Positions 8,689 through 18,249 of a DNA stretch of 64,000 nucleotides are shown one piece after another; the first letter of the stretch is position 1, and every line of letters begins with the position of its first letter. The notes under the pieces are model-generated. The model saw only the letters and a list, made by a program, of their open reading frames with translations. It was not told where the DNA came from and did no database searches. Made by a program: the position numbers and the translations under genes. Source of the stretch: Alishewanella longhuensis (GTDB taxonomy: Bacteria; Pseudomonadota; Gammaproteobacteria; Enterobacterales; Alteromonadaceae); contig NZ_BNAO01000001.1 of the NCBI RefSeq assembly GCF_014653435.1, positions 653,521-717,520 of the forward strand, written 5' to 3'.

Positions 8689-11600
8689 ATGCTGGAAGCT
8701 GGAATTCGCCGTGGCACCATCCTCACCGTTACGGTGTTAATTATTTGTGTGTTGGGTATAGTGGCAGCACTGCGTATACCGGTACAAATGATCCCGGATC
8801 TGGAAGTGCGCACCATTAGCGTAGTTACAGGTTGGCCGGGAGCTACACCGCAAGACGTTGAAAAAGAAATTTTAATTGAACAAGAACGCTATTTACGCAC
8901 CTTACCCAATTTAAAACGCATGGTGTCGCGAGCCAGCACGGGATCGGCCAATATCGAGTTAGAGTTTCCTTTTGGTGTCGATGTTAATGAGGCGCTAATT
9001 CGCGTAAGTAATGCTTTAAGTCAGGTTTCATCCTATCCGGAAAACGTTGATCAGCCCCGTCTGTTTAGTAGTTCTTTCTCTAACAATGCCTTTATGTATT
9101 TCCGATTGATGCCGCTAAGTGGTAACCCCCTTAAGCTTGATATGGATATGCTGCGCGACTACGCTGAAGACTACGTCAGACCGCAAATGGAGCGCGTGCC
9201 GGGTGTATCAGAAGTCGGTGTGAGTGGCGGAGCTGAGCGACAAATTCAGGTGTTAGTTGATCCTGCCCGGCTGGCGCAACGAGGCATTAGTTTAACCCAG
9301 GTAAGGGATGCGATTCGGGCACGCAACCGTGACAGCTCTGCCGGCGATATTGACAGCGGCAAAAGGCGCTATCTGCTGCGGATGGTTGGGCGTTTTGATC
9401 GGTTAGAGGAGCTAGAGGAATTAATTCTTACCCAGCAAGGTGATAATCAGGTACGGCTTAAAGATGTTGCTACCATAGTGATTGATCACTTTGAAGTAAG
9501 AGAGCTTGCCTTCGCCGACGGTGAACAAACGCTCAGTTTGTCGGTGCGGCGTGAGCCCGGCTCGAACGTCATTAATATTAAGCAAGGCATGTTACAAGTA
9601 GTCGAGCGAATTAACCGCGATATGCTGGCATCTAATGGCTTGCAGCTCATGCTAATTAGCGACGATGTCCGTTATGTCAAAGATTCCATTATCAACGTCT
9701 GGATCAATTTAGTATTAGGTGCTTTATTAGCGACCTTGGTGATGTATTTATTTTTACGCTCAGGTCGGGCGACCTTAGTGGGCGTGATCGGAGTGCCAAT
9801 TTGTACAATAGCGGCATTTTTAGGTTTATTGGCTTTTGGTCGCACCATTAATGTCATTTCGCTGGCCGGTGTTGCTTTTGCCATTGGTATGACGGTAGAC
9901 AACACCATAGTGGTGCTGGAAAGCATTGAGCAGGCCCGACGTCGTGGCTTGGATCGCATCGAAGGGGCAATCAGAGGCGTACGTGATGTCTGGCCCGCAG
10001 TGCTCGCTTCAACGCTGACTACGGTACTGGTTTTTATGCCCATTTTATTTATTGAGCAAGAAGCCGGACAGTTATACTCCGACATTGCTATCGCCATTGC
10101 GGCGGCTATTATTGCCTCAATGTTAGTCGCGGTATTTGTGGTGCCTGCGGCTATTGCCCAGCTTGGATTTGGTCAAAGTGCGGTCATGCATGATACTGAG
10201 CAAGCCGCAGCGCCCAGAGGCATCTTGCGCTTAGTGCAAAGGCTAATTAGTCAGGCGTCAAACCGCCTTCTGGTGCTGGTGGTGACGGTAGTCGTAACCT
10301 TGGGCGCAGCCTGGTATTTATTGCCTCCGGCGGAGTATTTGCCGGAAGGTGAAGAACCCAAAGCCTTTTCATCGATGATTGCACCCCCTGGCTATAATTT
10401 ATCCGAGATGGCAACTATTGCAGAAGAACTCAGAGCCTATCTCACAGCGCAGGTGAATGCCGATCCCGCCTTATTTGATCGCAAAGAAACGCTTATGCCA
10501 TCTCTGAAATATTATTCACTTAGTGTGTCAGTAGGCCGTATCCGCGTATTAAGTGAGCCGACGCGGCCAAAAGATATCAGTGCCATGATGGAAGCGATGA
10601 CGACATTGTTCCGGCAATACCCCGGCATGCGGGCTTTTTCTGCGCGTGGTTCGATTATTAGTAGTAACGATGGTGGTACCCGCGCGGTTGCGCTGGATAT
10701 TTCCGGACCAGATTTAGCCAGCCTTTATGCCACGGCTGATGCGGCCTATGTTGCTGCAGGGCAGTTATTTGACAGCCCCCAGCTTAATTCTGAACCCTCA
10801 TCGTTATCGTTGGATCAACCCTTGATTGAAATCCGGCCAAACTGGCAACGCTTAGCCGAGTTGAATTTTACGGCTGCTGACTTTGGCTTTGCCGTATCTT
10901 CGCTTAGTGACGGCGCCTTTGTCGATGAGTTCTTCCTTGCCGATGATAAGGTTGATATCTTTCTTTTCAGCCAGGCGGGTGCCCAACAAAGCTTGGCGCA
11001 ATTAGCACAAACACCGGTGTTAACGCCAAGTGGCGCGGTACTGCCGCTTAGTAGCCTGGCAAGCTTAGTAGAAGTGGCCGACAGCGATACCTTACGCCGG
11101 GTCGATGGCCGGCGCACGGTAACACTCTATATTGTGCCGCCGCGCTCAGTGGCGTTAGAAACGGCGGTGGATATTGTACGGCAACAGTTAGTACCCCAAT
11201 TACAGCGTGAAGGTGCTATTGCCAGTAATGTAAACTTAGATATATCGGGTGCCTCGGATCAGCTAGATGAAACTAAGGCGGCGCTTGGCAGTAACTTTGC
11301 CGTAGCTATCGTGCTTATTTATTTACTGTTAGTGGCTATTTTTAGTCATTGGGGCTACCCGCTGTTTATCTTAGCTACAGTGCCGTTAGGATTAGCAGGG
11401 GCACTGGTTGGCTTGGCTATGGTAAATGGCGTCAGCAGTTTATTAGCTCCGCTAGGTTTGGGCGGTTTTCATCAACCCTTTGATATGATTACCATGCTGG
11501 GTTTTTTAATTTTGTTGGGGACTGTGGTGAACAACCCGATCCTGATTGTCGATCAAAGCCGACATAATTTAAAAAGCGGCCAAATGTCGGTAATAGACGC

Positions 11601-11826
11601 TGTGCTGCAAGCCGTTGCTACGCGGTTAAGACCGATCTTGATGTCTACCGCCACCACCATTTTCGGTTTAGCGCCACTGGTACTGATTCCGGGGGAGGGC
11701 ACAGAGTTGTATCGCGGCGTAGGGATTATTGTATTGTGCGGTTTACTTTTTTCTACCCTAATTAGTTTAACCTTTCTGCCGGCGTTGTTGGTAACGATGC
11801 TTACTCGGAAAAAAACAGCATTTTAA
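8689..11826 (+). CDS. RND-family efflux pump, inner-membrane permease
   Basis: A 1045-aa permease of standard RND length, with 12 predicted membrane segments and two large periplasmic loops. The proton-relay positions differ from AcrB. The TM4 segment reads GMTVDNTIVV, so only one of the two usual Asp residues is present. The TM10 segment reads GTVVNNPILIV, where AcrB has Lys. That pattern occurs in a non-AcrB branch of the HAE/RND superfamily. It is coupled to the upstream adaptor gene. The substrate is unknown. Its 3' end overlaps a convergent small gene by 26 bases. Confidence 0.92.
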   Translation: MLEAGIRRGTILTVTVLIICVLGIVAALRIPVQMIPDLEVRTISVVTGWPGATPQDVEKEILIEQERYLRTLPNLKRMVSRASTGSANIELEFPFGVDVNEALIRVSNALSQVSSYPENVDQPRLFSSSFSNNAFMYFRLMPLSGNPLKLDMDMLRDYAEDYVRPQMERVPGVSEVGVSGGAERQIQVLVDPARLAQRGISLTQVRDAIRARNRDSSAGDIDSGKRRYLLRMVGRFDRLEELEELILTQQGDNQVRLKDVATIVIDHFEVRELAFADGEQTLSLSVRREPGSNVINIKQGMLQVVERINRDMLASNGLQLMLISDDVRYVKDSIINVWINLVLGALLATLVMYLFLRSGRATLVGVIGVPICTIAAFLGLLAFGRTINVISLAGVAFAIGMTVDNTIVVLESIEQARRRGLDRIEGAIRGVRDVWPAVLASTLTTVLVFMPILFIEQEAGQLYSDIAIAIAAAIIASMLVAVFVVPAAIAQLGFGQSAVMHDTEQAAAPRGILRLVQRLISQASNRLLVLVVTVVVTLGAAWYLLPPAEYLPEGEEPKAFSSMIAPPGYNLSEMATIAEELRAYLTAQVNADPALFDRKETLMPSLKYYSLSVSVGRIRVLSEPTRPKDISAMMEAMTTLFRQYPGMRAFSARGSIISSNDGGTRAVALDISGPDLASLYATADAAYVAAGQLFDSPQLNSEPSSLSLDQPLIEIRPNWQRLAELNFTAADFGFAVSSLSDGAFVDEFFLADDKVDIFLFSQAGAQQSLAQLAQTPVLTPSGAVLPLSSLASLVEVADSDTLRRVDGRRTVTLYIVPPRSVALETAVDIVRQQLVPQLQREGAIASNVNLDISGASDQLDETKAALGSNFAVAIVLIYLLLVAIFSHWGYPLFILATVPLGLAGALVGLAMVNGVSSLLAPLGLGGFHQPFDMITMLGFLILLGTVVNNPILIVDQSRHNLKSGQMSVIDAVLQAVATRLRPILMSTATTIFGLAPLVLIPGEGTELYRGVGIIVLCGLLFSTLISLTFLPALLVTMLTRKKTAF

Positions 11827-11983
11827 CTAATTGCGCTAATAATAATACGGCTACCAAGGGCACAATATAACGGCTGAGCTTAGCCGTTTGTTCTTGGTCC
11901 CGACTGCCAAACTTTTCAGCCAAGATCACCAGTACAAAAAGTGCGGCAAATAACAGCGCTAAAATAATCAGTAAATTTGTCAT
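11801..11983 (-). CDS. Small two-helix membrane protein
   Basis: A 60-aa protein with two hydrophobic helices (about residues 3-22 and 39-56) separated by a polar FGSRDQEQTAK loop. I chose ATG 11983 because GGAG lies 6 bases upstream; the longer frame to 12040 has no site. It runs into the 3' end of the RND permease gene in convergent orientation. No family is recognised, but the ribosome-binding site and membrane topology support a real gene. Confidence 0.6.
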   Translation of the reverse strand: MTNLLIILALLFAALFVLVILAEKFGSRDQEQTAKLSRYIVPLVAVLLLAQLVKMLFFSE

Positions 11984-12144
11984 AGGATGCTCCGTGGCAT
12001 AAGTACCACCAAGCTTACTCTGTTTAAACATTTGTTTCAAAAAACCTCGTCATTACTGTGCGCCAAAATTAGCGCATGCTATGCTGAGCATAGTTGTACA
12101 GTCTGGTTTTATCCCCCTAATTTTTCCTCAGTAAGGACATTCAG

Positions 12145-13116
12145 ATGTTGTTAGCCATAGTCGCATTAATTGCCGGTTTAGCGCTGCTGGTATGGAGCGC
12201 TGACCGTTTTGTCGACGGTGCCGCCGCCACCGCGCGTTATGCCGGTATGCCGCCCTTGTTAATTGGTATGCTCATTGTCGGTTTTGGTACCTCAGCCCCG
12301 GAAATGGTGGTCTCTGCCATGGCCGCCAGTGACGGTAATCCGGCGTTGGCGCTGGGTAATGCCTACGGCTCCAATATCACCAATATAGCGCTTATTCTGG
12401 GGTTAGTGGCGCTGCTGAGCCCGATTGCGGTGCACTCGCAGGTACTGCGCAAAGAATTACCCATTTTAATGCTGGTAACGCTGTTCGCCGGTTGGTTGCT
12501 GTTTGATCATCAGTTAAATCGTTTTGATGCTTGGTGTTTGCTGGGCGTGTTCTTTGTATTAATGGGCTGGTCAATCTGGCAGGGCATGCGTAACCCGCAA
12601 GATGCCTTGGCCACCGAGATGAATGATGAGCTGGCTGACAGCACTAAGATGACCTTAAAGCAGGCTATTATCTGGCTATTGGTCGGTCTGGTGCTGTTAA
12701 TTATTGCCTCACGGATGCTGGTTTATGGTGCCGTGTTTATTGCACAAGGTTTAGGCGTGAGTGATTTGGTAATTGGTTTAACCGTGGTGGCTATTGGTAC
12801 TTCGCTGCCTGAGCTGGCCTCATCGTTGATTGCCATTAAAAAGGGTGAGCATGATATTGCGCTAGGTAATATCATTGGTTCTAACCTGTTTAATACCTTG
12901 GCGGTAGTGGGTATTGCTGCAGCCATTGAGCCGATGGCGGTAGATGTGGTGGTGTTAACCCGTGACTGGACCCTAATGGCGGTATTAACCGCAGCCGTGT
13001 TTGTAATGGGCTACGGCTATAAAAAGCAGGGCCGGATAAATCGCGTAGAAGGCGCAATTTTACTGGCGGTATTTATTGGTTATACCGGTTATTTGGTTAG
13101 TACCGTTATTGCGTAA
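12145..13116 (+). CDS. Calcium/sodium antiporter, CaCA family (YrbG-like)
   Basis: A 323-aa membrane protein with the two inverted alpha repeats of the Ca2+:cation antiporter family. The first is GFGTSAPEMVV with GNAYGSNITNIALILG; the second is AIGTSLPELASSL with GNIIGSNLFNTLAVVG. About ten membrane helices are expected. The acidic residues in the repeats bind Ca2+ and Na+. It would exchange sodium and calcium across the inner membrane. Its length matches E. coli YrbG (about 325 aa). It is a single gene followed by the nuclease gene 50 bases later. Confidence 0.92.
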   Translation: MLLAIVALIAGLALLVWSADRFVDGAAATARYAGMPPLLIGMLIVGFGTSAPEMVVSAMAASDGNPALALGNAYGSNITNIALILGLVALLSPIAVHSQVLRKELPILMLVTLFAGWLLFDHQLNRFDAWCLLGVFFVLMGWSIWQGMRNPQDALATEMNDELADSTKMTLKQAIIWLLVGLVLLIIASRMLVYGAVFIAQGLGVSDLVIGLTVVAIGTSLPELASSLIAIKKGEHDIALGNIIGSNLFNTLAVVGIAAAIEPMAVDVVVLTRDWTLMAVLTAAVFVMGYGYKKQGRINRVEGAILLAVFIGYTGYLVSTVIA

Positions 13117-13128
13117 CGCCTGACGATT

Positions 13129-13157
13129 TTTAACCAATAACTACGTTTAACCAATAA
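13129..13157. repeat. Direct repeat TTTAACCAATAA before the nuclease gene
   Basis: TTTAACCAATAA occurs at 13129-13140 and again at 13146-13157, one phase of 17 bases. It lies just upstream of the start at 13168. It could be a pair of binding half-sites or chance AT-rich repetition. Confidence 0.3.
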
Positions 13158-13167
13158 AAGAGGATAA

Positions 13168-15471
13168 ATGGCCGAGCCGCGCAAAGAACTCGACAGTGGT
13201 TACTACCTGCAGCACTTTAACGAGTTGCTGCAGTTTGTTGCGACACATTATCAGGGCGTATTAACTGCGGATAGCCTGGCCTTCTTAGAAAATTTTACCG
13301 CCTTAAGCGCGGCCGCCCAGCAATTGCTGGTGCGCATGCTTAACCGAAAAGGGACGGTATTTGCCGACACCGAGCTTAACTACGGCGAAATTGGCCAACC
13401 ACAGCCGGTGTTGGACGAACTAAACCAGGCTGGTTTTATTGCGCCGCTAACAGAGCCTGATCTTGCCGATTTTTGGCTACGCTTAACTAAAGACACCCTA
13501 TGGCAATTGCTGCAGCTGGCGCAAGCTGAGCTAGCAGAGACTAAGCCAGTAAAAACTGAGCTCGTAGAAACTGAGCTTTTAGAAAAAGGTATAGCGGATG
13601 CCATTAGCATTAGAAAAAGCCAAACCAAGCCGCAACTGCTGGGCGCAGCGCTAAAGCTACCCGTTAACTGGTTGGCATTAATAGCTCAATTGCCACAGCG
13701 CTATATAGTACTGCAAAGGCAGGACGCACTTAACTATATTTATTTCCTCTATTTTGGTCGTATCGAAGCCAACTTATCGTTATTTACCCTGCGTGATTTA
13801 GGTATCCGCCAAACCGGCCAGTTTAAGCAGCAATTTAGCCCGCGTTTTACCGAGCCTGCTCAGGCGCTATTAGCGTATCAGCTGGCTAAAACGAAACCGG
13901 CGATTATCGAGTTTGGCAAGCAGTTAAAAAAGCAACCGGATAACGCCGAATCTTTGCTAAGCCAATGGCTTACGGAGGTGGCAAAGTGGCCACTGCCAGA
14001 GGATAATGCCTTACTGCTAAAACGCAGCGAACGCAGTTATCAGCTGGGCAAACTGGCCGAGCAGTATCAGCTGACTGATCTCGCCATTGCCTTTTATCAG
14101 CAAAGTAATGGCTTCCCCGCCAGTGAGCGCCTGGCCCGCTTGTATGCCCAGCAGGGGAAAACCGAAGGTAATCAAGAACGCTGCCGGCAGTATTTGCAAC
14201 AACTGCTGGACGATCCCAGCTGCGACGAAGAATGGCTATTTGCCGAAGATTTTTACCGGCGTAAGTTTGCTGATGACAGCCGTGGCGCTAAATCAGGAGA
14301 GCGGCGCCGCTCGCAATTAACGCAATTACTGCACGAGGCACCGCAGGTCGGTATCGACGAGCTCTATCTGGGCAAAGCTGAGCAGGGCTTAATGGCGCAT
14401 TATGTGGCACAGGGCTACCGGGTATTTCATAGCGAGAATAATCTCTGGCTGGCGCTATTTGGCCTTTGGTTCTGGCATGAATTATTCGAGCATAACGACA
14501 GTACCTTGCACAATCCCTTTGAACGGCGGCCACGCAACTTAGCCGCCGGTGGCTTTTATCAGCAGTTTGCCAGCGCCATAGAACAAAAGCTTAGGCAGCT
14601 GGCCATGCCAACTGCCACCAGCACCATGCTGGCTGCGTTAACCGCGCATTACGGTAAAGCCAATAGCCTGTTTTATTGGCATACCGATTTGGCTGAGCAG
14701 CTATTACCGCTATTGCAATATGCACCCAAGGCGAACGGCGACAGCGCACTTGCGCCCATACTGTGTAATATGGCGCAGGATTTTAAGCGCCATAGCAGCG
14801 GTTATCCTGATTTGCTGCTGATTAAAGATCAGCAACTGCAGTTTATTGAAGTAAAAGCGCAGGGTGATAAAATACAGCGTCATCAGCTCGCGCGGCTATT
14901 AGCATTACAGAACGCCGGCTTTAACGCGCGCATTGAAAAGCTGCAGTGGATAGTTGATCCCAACCGGCTTTACGTGGTGCTGGATGTAGAAACCACTGGC
15001 GGCAAAGCCGGTACCGATCGTATTACCGAAATAGGTGCAGTAAAAGTGCAAGGCGGTGAGGTGCTAGATACCTTTAACACCCTGATAAACCCCGAGCGGC
15101 TTATCCCGTCTTTTATCAGCCGCTTAACTGGTATTAGTAACGCCATGGTAGCCGGTGCGCCTAAGTTTGCCGATATCGCCGCACAGCTAAGCGAGTTTTT
15201 ACAAGGTGCAGTCTTTGTTGCCCATAACGCTAAGTTCGATTACGGCTTTATCCGCAGTGAGTTTGCCCGCTGTGAACTGCCGTTTGATATGCCGCAGCTT
15301 TGTACGGTAGTGAATATGCGCCGTTATTATCCCGGTCTGGCATCCTATAGCCTAGGCAAGCTATGCGCCGATTTTGAGATTACGCTTACCAACCACCATC
15401 GTGCGCTGGCAGATGCTACTGCCACTGTGGAATTATTAAAATTGATTAATGTCAAACGACAGCTGTTGTAG
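13168..15471 (+). CDS. VRR-NUC plus DEDDh exonuclease fusion protein
   Basis: A 767-aa two-nuclease protein. The first 500 residues are helical and FAN1-like in style. A VRR-NUC domain follows, with PDLLLI and IEVKAQGDKIQRHQ near residues 545-575; this is the PD-(D/E)XK core with the VKxxGD pattern. The C-terminal 170 residues are a DnaQ-type 3'-5' exonuclease: VVLDVETTG (DxE), then VFVAHNAKFDYGFI and HRALADA. FAN1-type VRR-NUC enzymes cut branched DNA in crosslink repair. The fusion suggests incision and trimming on one chain. GAGGA supports the start. Confidence 0.88.
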   Translation: MAEPRKELDSGYYLQHFNELLQFVATHYQGVLTADSLAFLENFTALSAAAQQLLVRMLNRKGTVFADTELNYGEIGQPQPVLDELNQAGFIAPLTEPDLADFWLRLTKDTLWQLLQLAQAELAETKPVKTELVETELLEKGIADAISIRKSQTKPQLLGAALKLPVNWLALIAQLPQRYIVLQRQDALNYIYFLYFGRIEANLSLFTLRDLGIRQTGQFKQQFSPRFTEPAQALLAYQLAKTKPAIIEFGKQLKKQPDNAESLLSQWLTEVAKWPLPEDNALLLKRSERSYQLGKLAEQYQLTDLAIAFYQQSNGFPASERLARLYAQQGKTEGNQERCRQYLQQLLDDPSCDEEWLFAEDFYRRKFADDSRGAKSGERRRSQLTQLLHEAPQVGIDELYLGKAEQGLMAHYVAQGYRVFHSENNLWLALFGLWFWHELFEHNDSTLHNPFERRPRNLAAGGFYQQFASAIEQKLRQLAMPTATSTMLAALTAHYGKANSLFYWHTDLAEQLLPLLQYAPKANGDSALAPILCNMAQDFKRHSSGYPDLLLIKDQQLQFIEVKAQGDKIQRHQLARLLALQNAGFNARIEKLQWIVDPNRLYVVLDVETTGGKAGTDRITEIGAVKVQGGEVLDTFNTLINPERLIPSFISRLTGISNAMVAGAPKFADIAAQLSEFLQGAVFVAHNAKFDYGFIRSEFARCELPFDMPQLCTVVNMRRYYPGLASYSLGKLCADFEITLTNHHRALADATATVELLKLINVKRQLL

Positions 15472-15541
15472 CACAAATTGCGGTATCGATGGCAGCGTTA
15501 TCGTGCCGTAGGCAATTGGCCGCAAAATAATAGGAGATGAT

Positions 15542-16204
15542 GTGAACCCGGAGTTCTGGCAGGAAAAATGGCAAAAAAGAGAGATAGCCTTTCATCAGGC
15601 TGCGGCCAATCCATTACTGGTAAGTTGGTTCAATCAACTGGCAATCGCGCCCGGCGCTACCGTTTTTCTGCCACTGTGTGGTAAAAGCCTCGATATACAC
15701 TGGCTATTGGCGCAGGGGTATTCGGTCGTGGGCGCTGAGTTAAGCGAAATCGCCGTGCAAGAACTGTTTGCTGAATTAGGGCTAACACCCAACGTCAGCA
15801 GTGCGGGTAACTTGCAGCTTTATCAAGCTGATAAGCTGCAGGTATATGTCGGCGATATATTTGAGTTATCAGAAAATCTGCTCGGCCCAGTTGCCGCCAT
15901 CTATGATCGTGCCGCGCTGGTAGCCTTACCTGAGGCTATGCGACAGCGCTATGCAAAGCACCTGATAACCATCAGCCAGGCTGCGCCACAACTGGTTATT
16001 TGCTTTGAATACGATCAAGCACAGCTGCCCGGCCCGCCGTTTTCTGTTGACAGCCTGGAGATGCATAAACTCTACCGCAATGTTTACACGCTTAATTGCT
16101 TGGAAAAGTGCGAGGTGCCAGGTGGGTTGAAACGGAAGTGCCAAGCCAGCGAGCTTAGTTGGCTGTTAAATCCAAAAGAGGCAGAGTCAACATTTAGCTT
16201 TTAG
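15542..16204 (+). CDS. tpm: Thiopurine S-methyltransferase
   Basis: A 220-aa SAM-dependent methyltransferase of the TPMT family. The N-terminus is MNPEFWQEKWQKREIAFHQ and the glycine-poor SAM loop is VFLPLCGKSLDIHWL, followed by GAELSEIAVQELF; these are hallmarks of bacterial Tpm. The enzyme methylates thiol, selenium or tellurium substrates in the cytoplasm and contributes to tellurite and selenite detoxification in Pseudomonas. The start is GTG 15542, with AGGAG 6 bases upstream. Confidence 0.92.
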   Translation: MNPEFWQEKWQKREIAFHQAAANPLLVSWFNQLAIAPGATVFLPLCGKSLDIHWLLAQGYSVVGAELSEIAVQELFAELGLTPNVSSAGNLQLYQADKLQVYVGDIFELSENLLGPVAAIYDRAALVALPEAMRQRYAKHLITISQAAPQLVICFEYDQAQLPGPPFSVDSLEMHKLYRNVYTLNCLEKCEVPGGLKRKCQASELSWLLNPKEAESTFSF

Positions 16205-16331
16205 CGAGAGAGCTCATTAGTCATTAATGGCGCAATTCAACAGTGAGCGCTGCATCTGCTATCTGTTTCGTGCTTATTTGTGTTAGCGTTGCAAGAGCAG
16301 CATTGACTGAAACGCTAAGGTATTTTCGACT

Positions 16332-17270
16332 ATGTTTAGAAAAATGTATGACAAACTTCCCACAGTAGTGAAGTATTGGCTTGGTATTTTGGGGGCGGCG
16401 TTTCGACATTGGTTGGGCAGCCAGGCGTTTATTTATGCTGCAGCCTTGGCCTTTTTTACCGTGTTTTCTATTGCGCCTATTCTGGTGGTGGTGGTAGCGC
16501 TGGTAGGCTTGGTGATGGGCGAGCGTGCAGTGCAGGGAGAACTCTTTGCGCAGCTTGAAGGTACTCTGGGTGCAGAAGCCGCCGGCGTGGTACAAACCGC
16601 AGTAGCTAATTCGCAAATAGATCAAAGTGGTATTATGCCGGCGTTGATCGGGATCCTCGCCACCATAGTCGGTGCTACCACGGTTTTTGCGCAAATGCAG
16701 CAGTCGTTAAATCAGATCTGGGATGTCGCGCCTCGGCCCTCCAGAAACAATCTGTGGGCCTTAATTAAAAGCCGTTTACTCTCACTGACTATCATTCTGG
16801 CCATCGGTTTTATTCTGATGGTGTCGCTATTTTTATCTGTGGCTTTACGCAGTATCATGGTGTTTGCCGAGGAATGGCTGCCAGTGCCGGGGTGGACCAT
16901 GGTGGGCATGGAGTTAATCCTATCGCTGCTTGTCATCACGCTATTGTTCGCCGCGATGTTTAAGATCCTGCCCGATGTACGACTGTCCTGGCGCGATGTG
17001 ATGCTGGGAGCCTTTATCACAGCAATATTGTTTACAGTGGGCCGCTCTTTTATTTCCATCTATCTGGCATATACAGCGACCACATCGGCCTATGGCGCCG
17101 CCGGTTCGTTGGCTTTATTGCTGCTCTGGGTGAATTATTCCTCAATGATCCTGCTATTCGGAGCGGCTTTTACCCGAGCGCACTTAGAAGGTAGAGGTAA
17201 GCCCATTCGCCCTAAGAGCACCGCTGTGTGTGTGCATCGGGAGTTAATCGAAGATGCACCACAGCGCTAA
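16332..17270 (+). CDS. YihY/BrkB-family membrane protein
   Basis: A 312-aa protein with about six membrane helices, of the YihY/virulence-factor BrkB family (once annotated as RNase BN). Conserved features visible are FIYAAALAFFTVFSIAPIL near residues 35-55, the QMQQSLNQIWDV segment and the AYGAAGSLALLLLWVNYSS helix. The function of the family is unsettled. No operon partner overlaps it. The tail after the last helix is short and basic. Confidence 0.9.
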   Translation: MFRKMYDKLPTVVKYWLGILGAAFRHWLGSQAFIYAAALAFFTVFSIAPILVVVVALVGLVMGERAVQGELFAQLEGTLGAEAAGVVQTAVANSQIDQSGIMPALIGILATIVGATTVFAQMQQSLNQIWDVAPRPSRNNLWALIKSRLLSLTIILAIGFILMVSLFLSVALRSIMVFAEEWLPVPGWTMVGMELILSLLVITLLFAAMFKILPDVRLSWRDVMLGAFITAILFTVGRSFISIYLAYTATTSAYGAAGSLALLLLWVNYSSMILLFGAAFTRAHLEGRGKPIRPKSTAVCVHRELIEDAPQR

Positions 17271-17417
17271 CGCTGCGAGGACGCGGCGTAAATCGGTCTC
17301 GCCATAGACTATTTCTATAATCTGCTGCTTAGCTGGGCAATCGTTGATTAGATACAAGAGGCACTATCCTATACTGTTATCTGCTGGCGACTACGCTAGA
17401 GTAACAAGGGAGAGTAA

Positions 17418-18107
17418 ATGACAACGCTAAAACGCGGTTTTTTCGGTTGGACATGGTTTGTTATCTGGCGTTTTTTGCTGGTACTGCTGTTATTGTTGCT
17501 GGCACTTTTAGTGACACTGCGCTTTGTGCCGCCACCGACCTCGGCCTTTATGTTACAAAGCCCTTATCCGGTTCGCCAGCACTGGATCAGTATTGATCAA
17601 CTGCCAGCACATGTCGCACTGGCTATGGTTGCCTCCGAAGATCAGCGTTTTCCCGATCACTTTGGTGTTGATATGGTCGAGCTTCGGAATGCGTTTGAGC
17701 GCTTTGATGACGGCGGTGGTTTACGTGGTGCCAGTACCATTACCCAGCAAACGGCGAAAAACCTCTTGCTCTGGCCGGGGCGAAGCGTGGTTCGCAAAGG
17801 GTTGGAAGCCGCCTTGGCGCTAAGCCTGGAAGTGATTTGGGGTAAAAAACGGATCCTGGAAGTGTACTTAAATATCGCGGAGTTTGGTCAAGGCATTTAC
17901 GGCGTAGAAGCCGCCAGCCAGCATTATTTTGGCAAACCCGCTAGCAGGCTTAGCGTTAACGAAGCCGCCCGGCTGGCGATAATGCTGCCTAGCCCTCGAA
18001 ACCGTCACCCGCAGCAGTTAACCCCGTACTTGCAACAGCGAGTTGCTTGGGTAGAGCGGCAAATGCGGCAACTTGGCGCGGGTTATCTTAAGCCAATTCT
18101 CGATTAG
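17418..18107 (+). CDS. mtgA: Monofunctional peptidoglycan glycosyltransferase MtgA
   Basis: A 229-aa GT51 enzyme with one N-terminal membrane anchor (about residues 15-35). Motif 1 carries the catalytic Glu in ASEDQRFPDHFGVD, motif 2 is GASTITQQTAKNLLL and the third block is KKRILEVYLNIAEFGQGIYG. It polymerises lipid II into glycan strands on the periplasmic face and lacks a transpeptidase domain. The length equals the family norm. GGGAGAG precedes the ATG. Confidence 0.95.
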   Translation: MTTLKRGFFGWTWFVIWRFLLVLLLLLLALLVTLRFVPPPTSAFMLQSPYPVRQHWISIDQLPAHVALAMVASEDQRFPDHFGVDMVELRNAFERFDDGGGLRGASTITQQTAKNLLLWPGRSVVRKGLEAALALSLEVIWGKKRILEVYLNIAEFGQGIYGVEAASQHYFGKPASRLSVNEAARLAIMLPSPRNRHPQQLTPYLQQRVAWVERQMRQLGAGYLKPILD

Positions 18108-18249
18108 TATAAAAGTGCCTGCTGATTTTAAGCTTACGGATCAGTGATGTAGCTTTTGCAAACATCAAGCGGCTTTGTTATTCCTCTGCCATGCTCTTGC
18201 GCAAGTCTCACCACTTACTATACTTTTGTTTTAAACGGAAGGATGCTAA

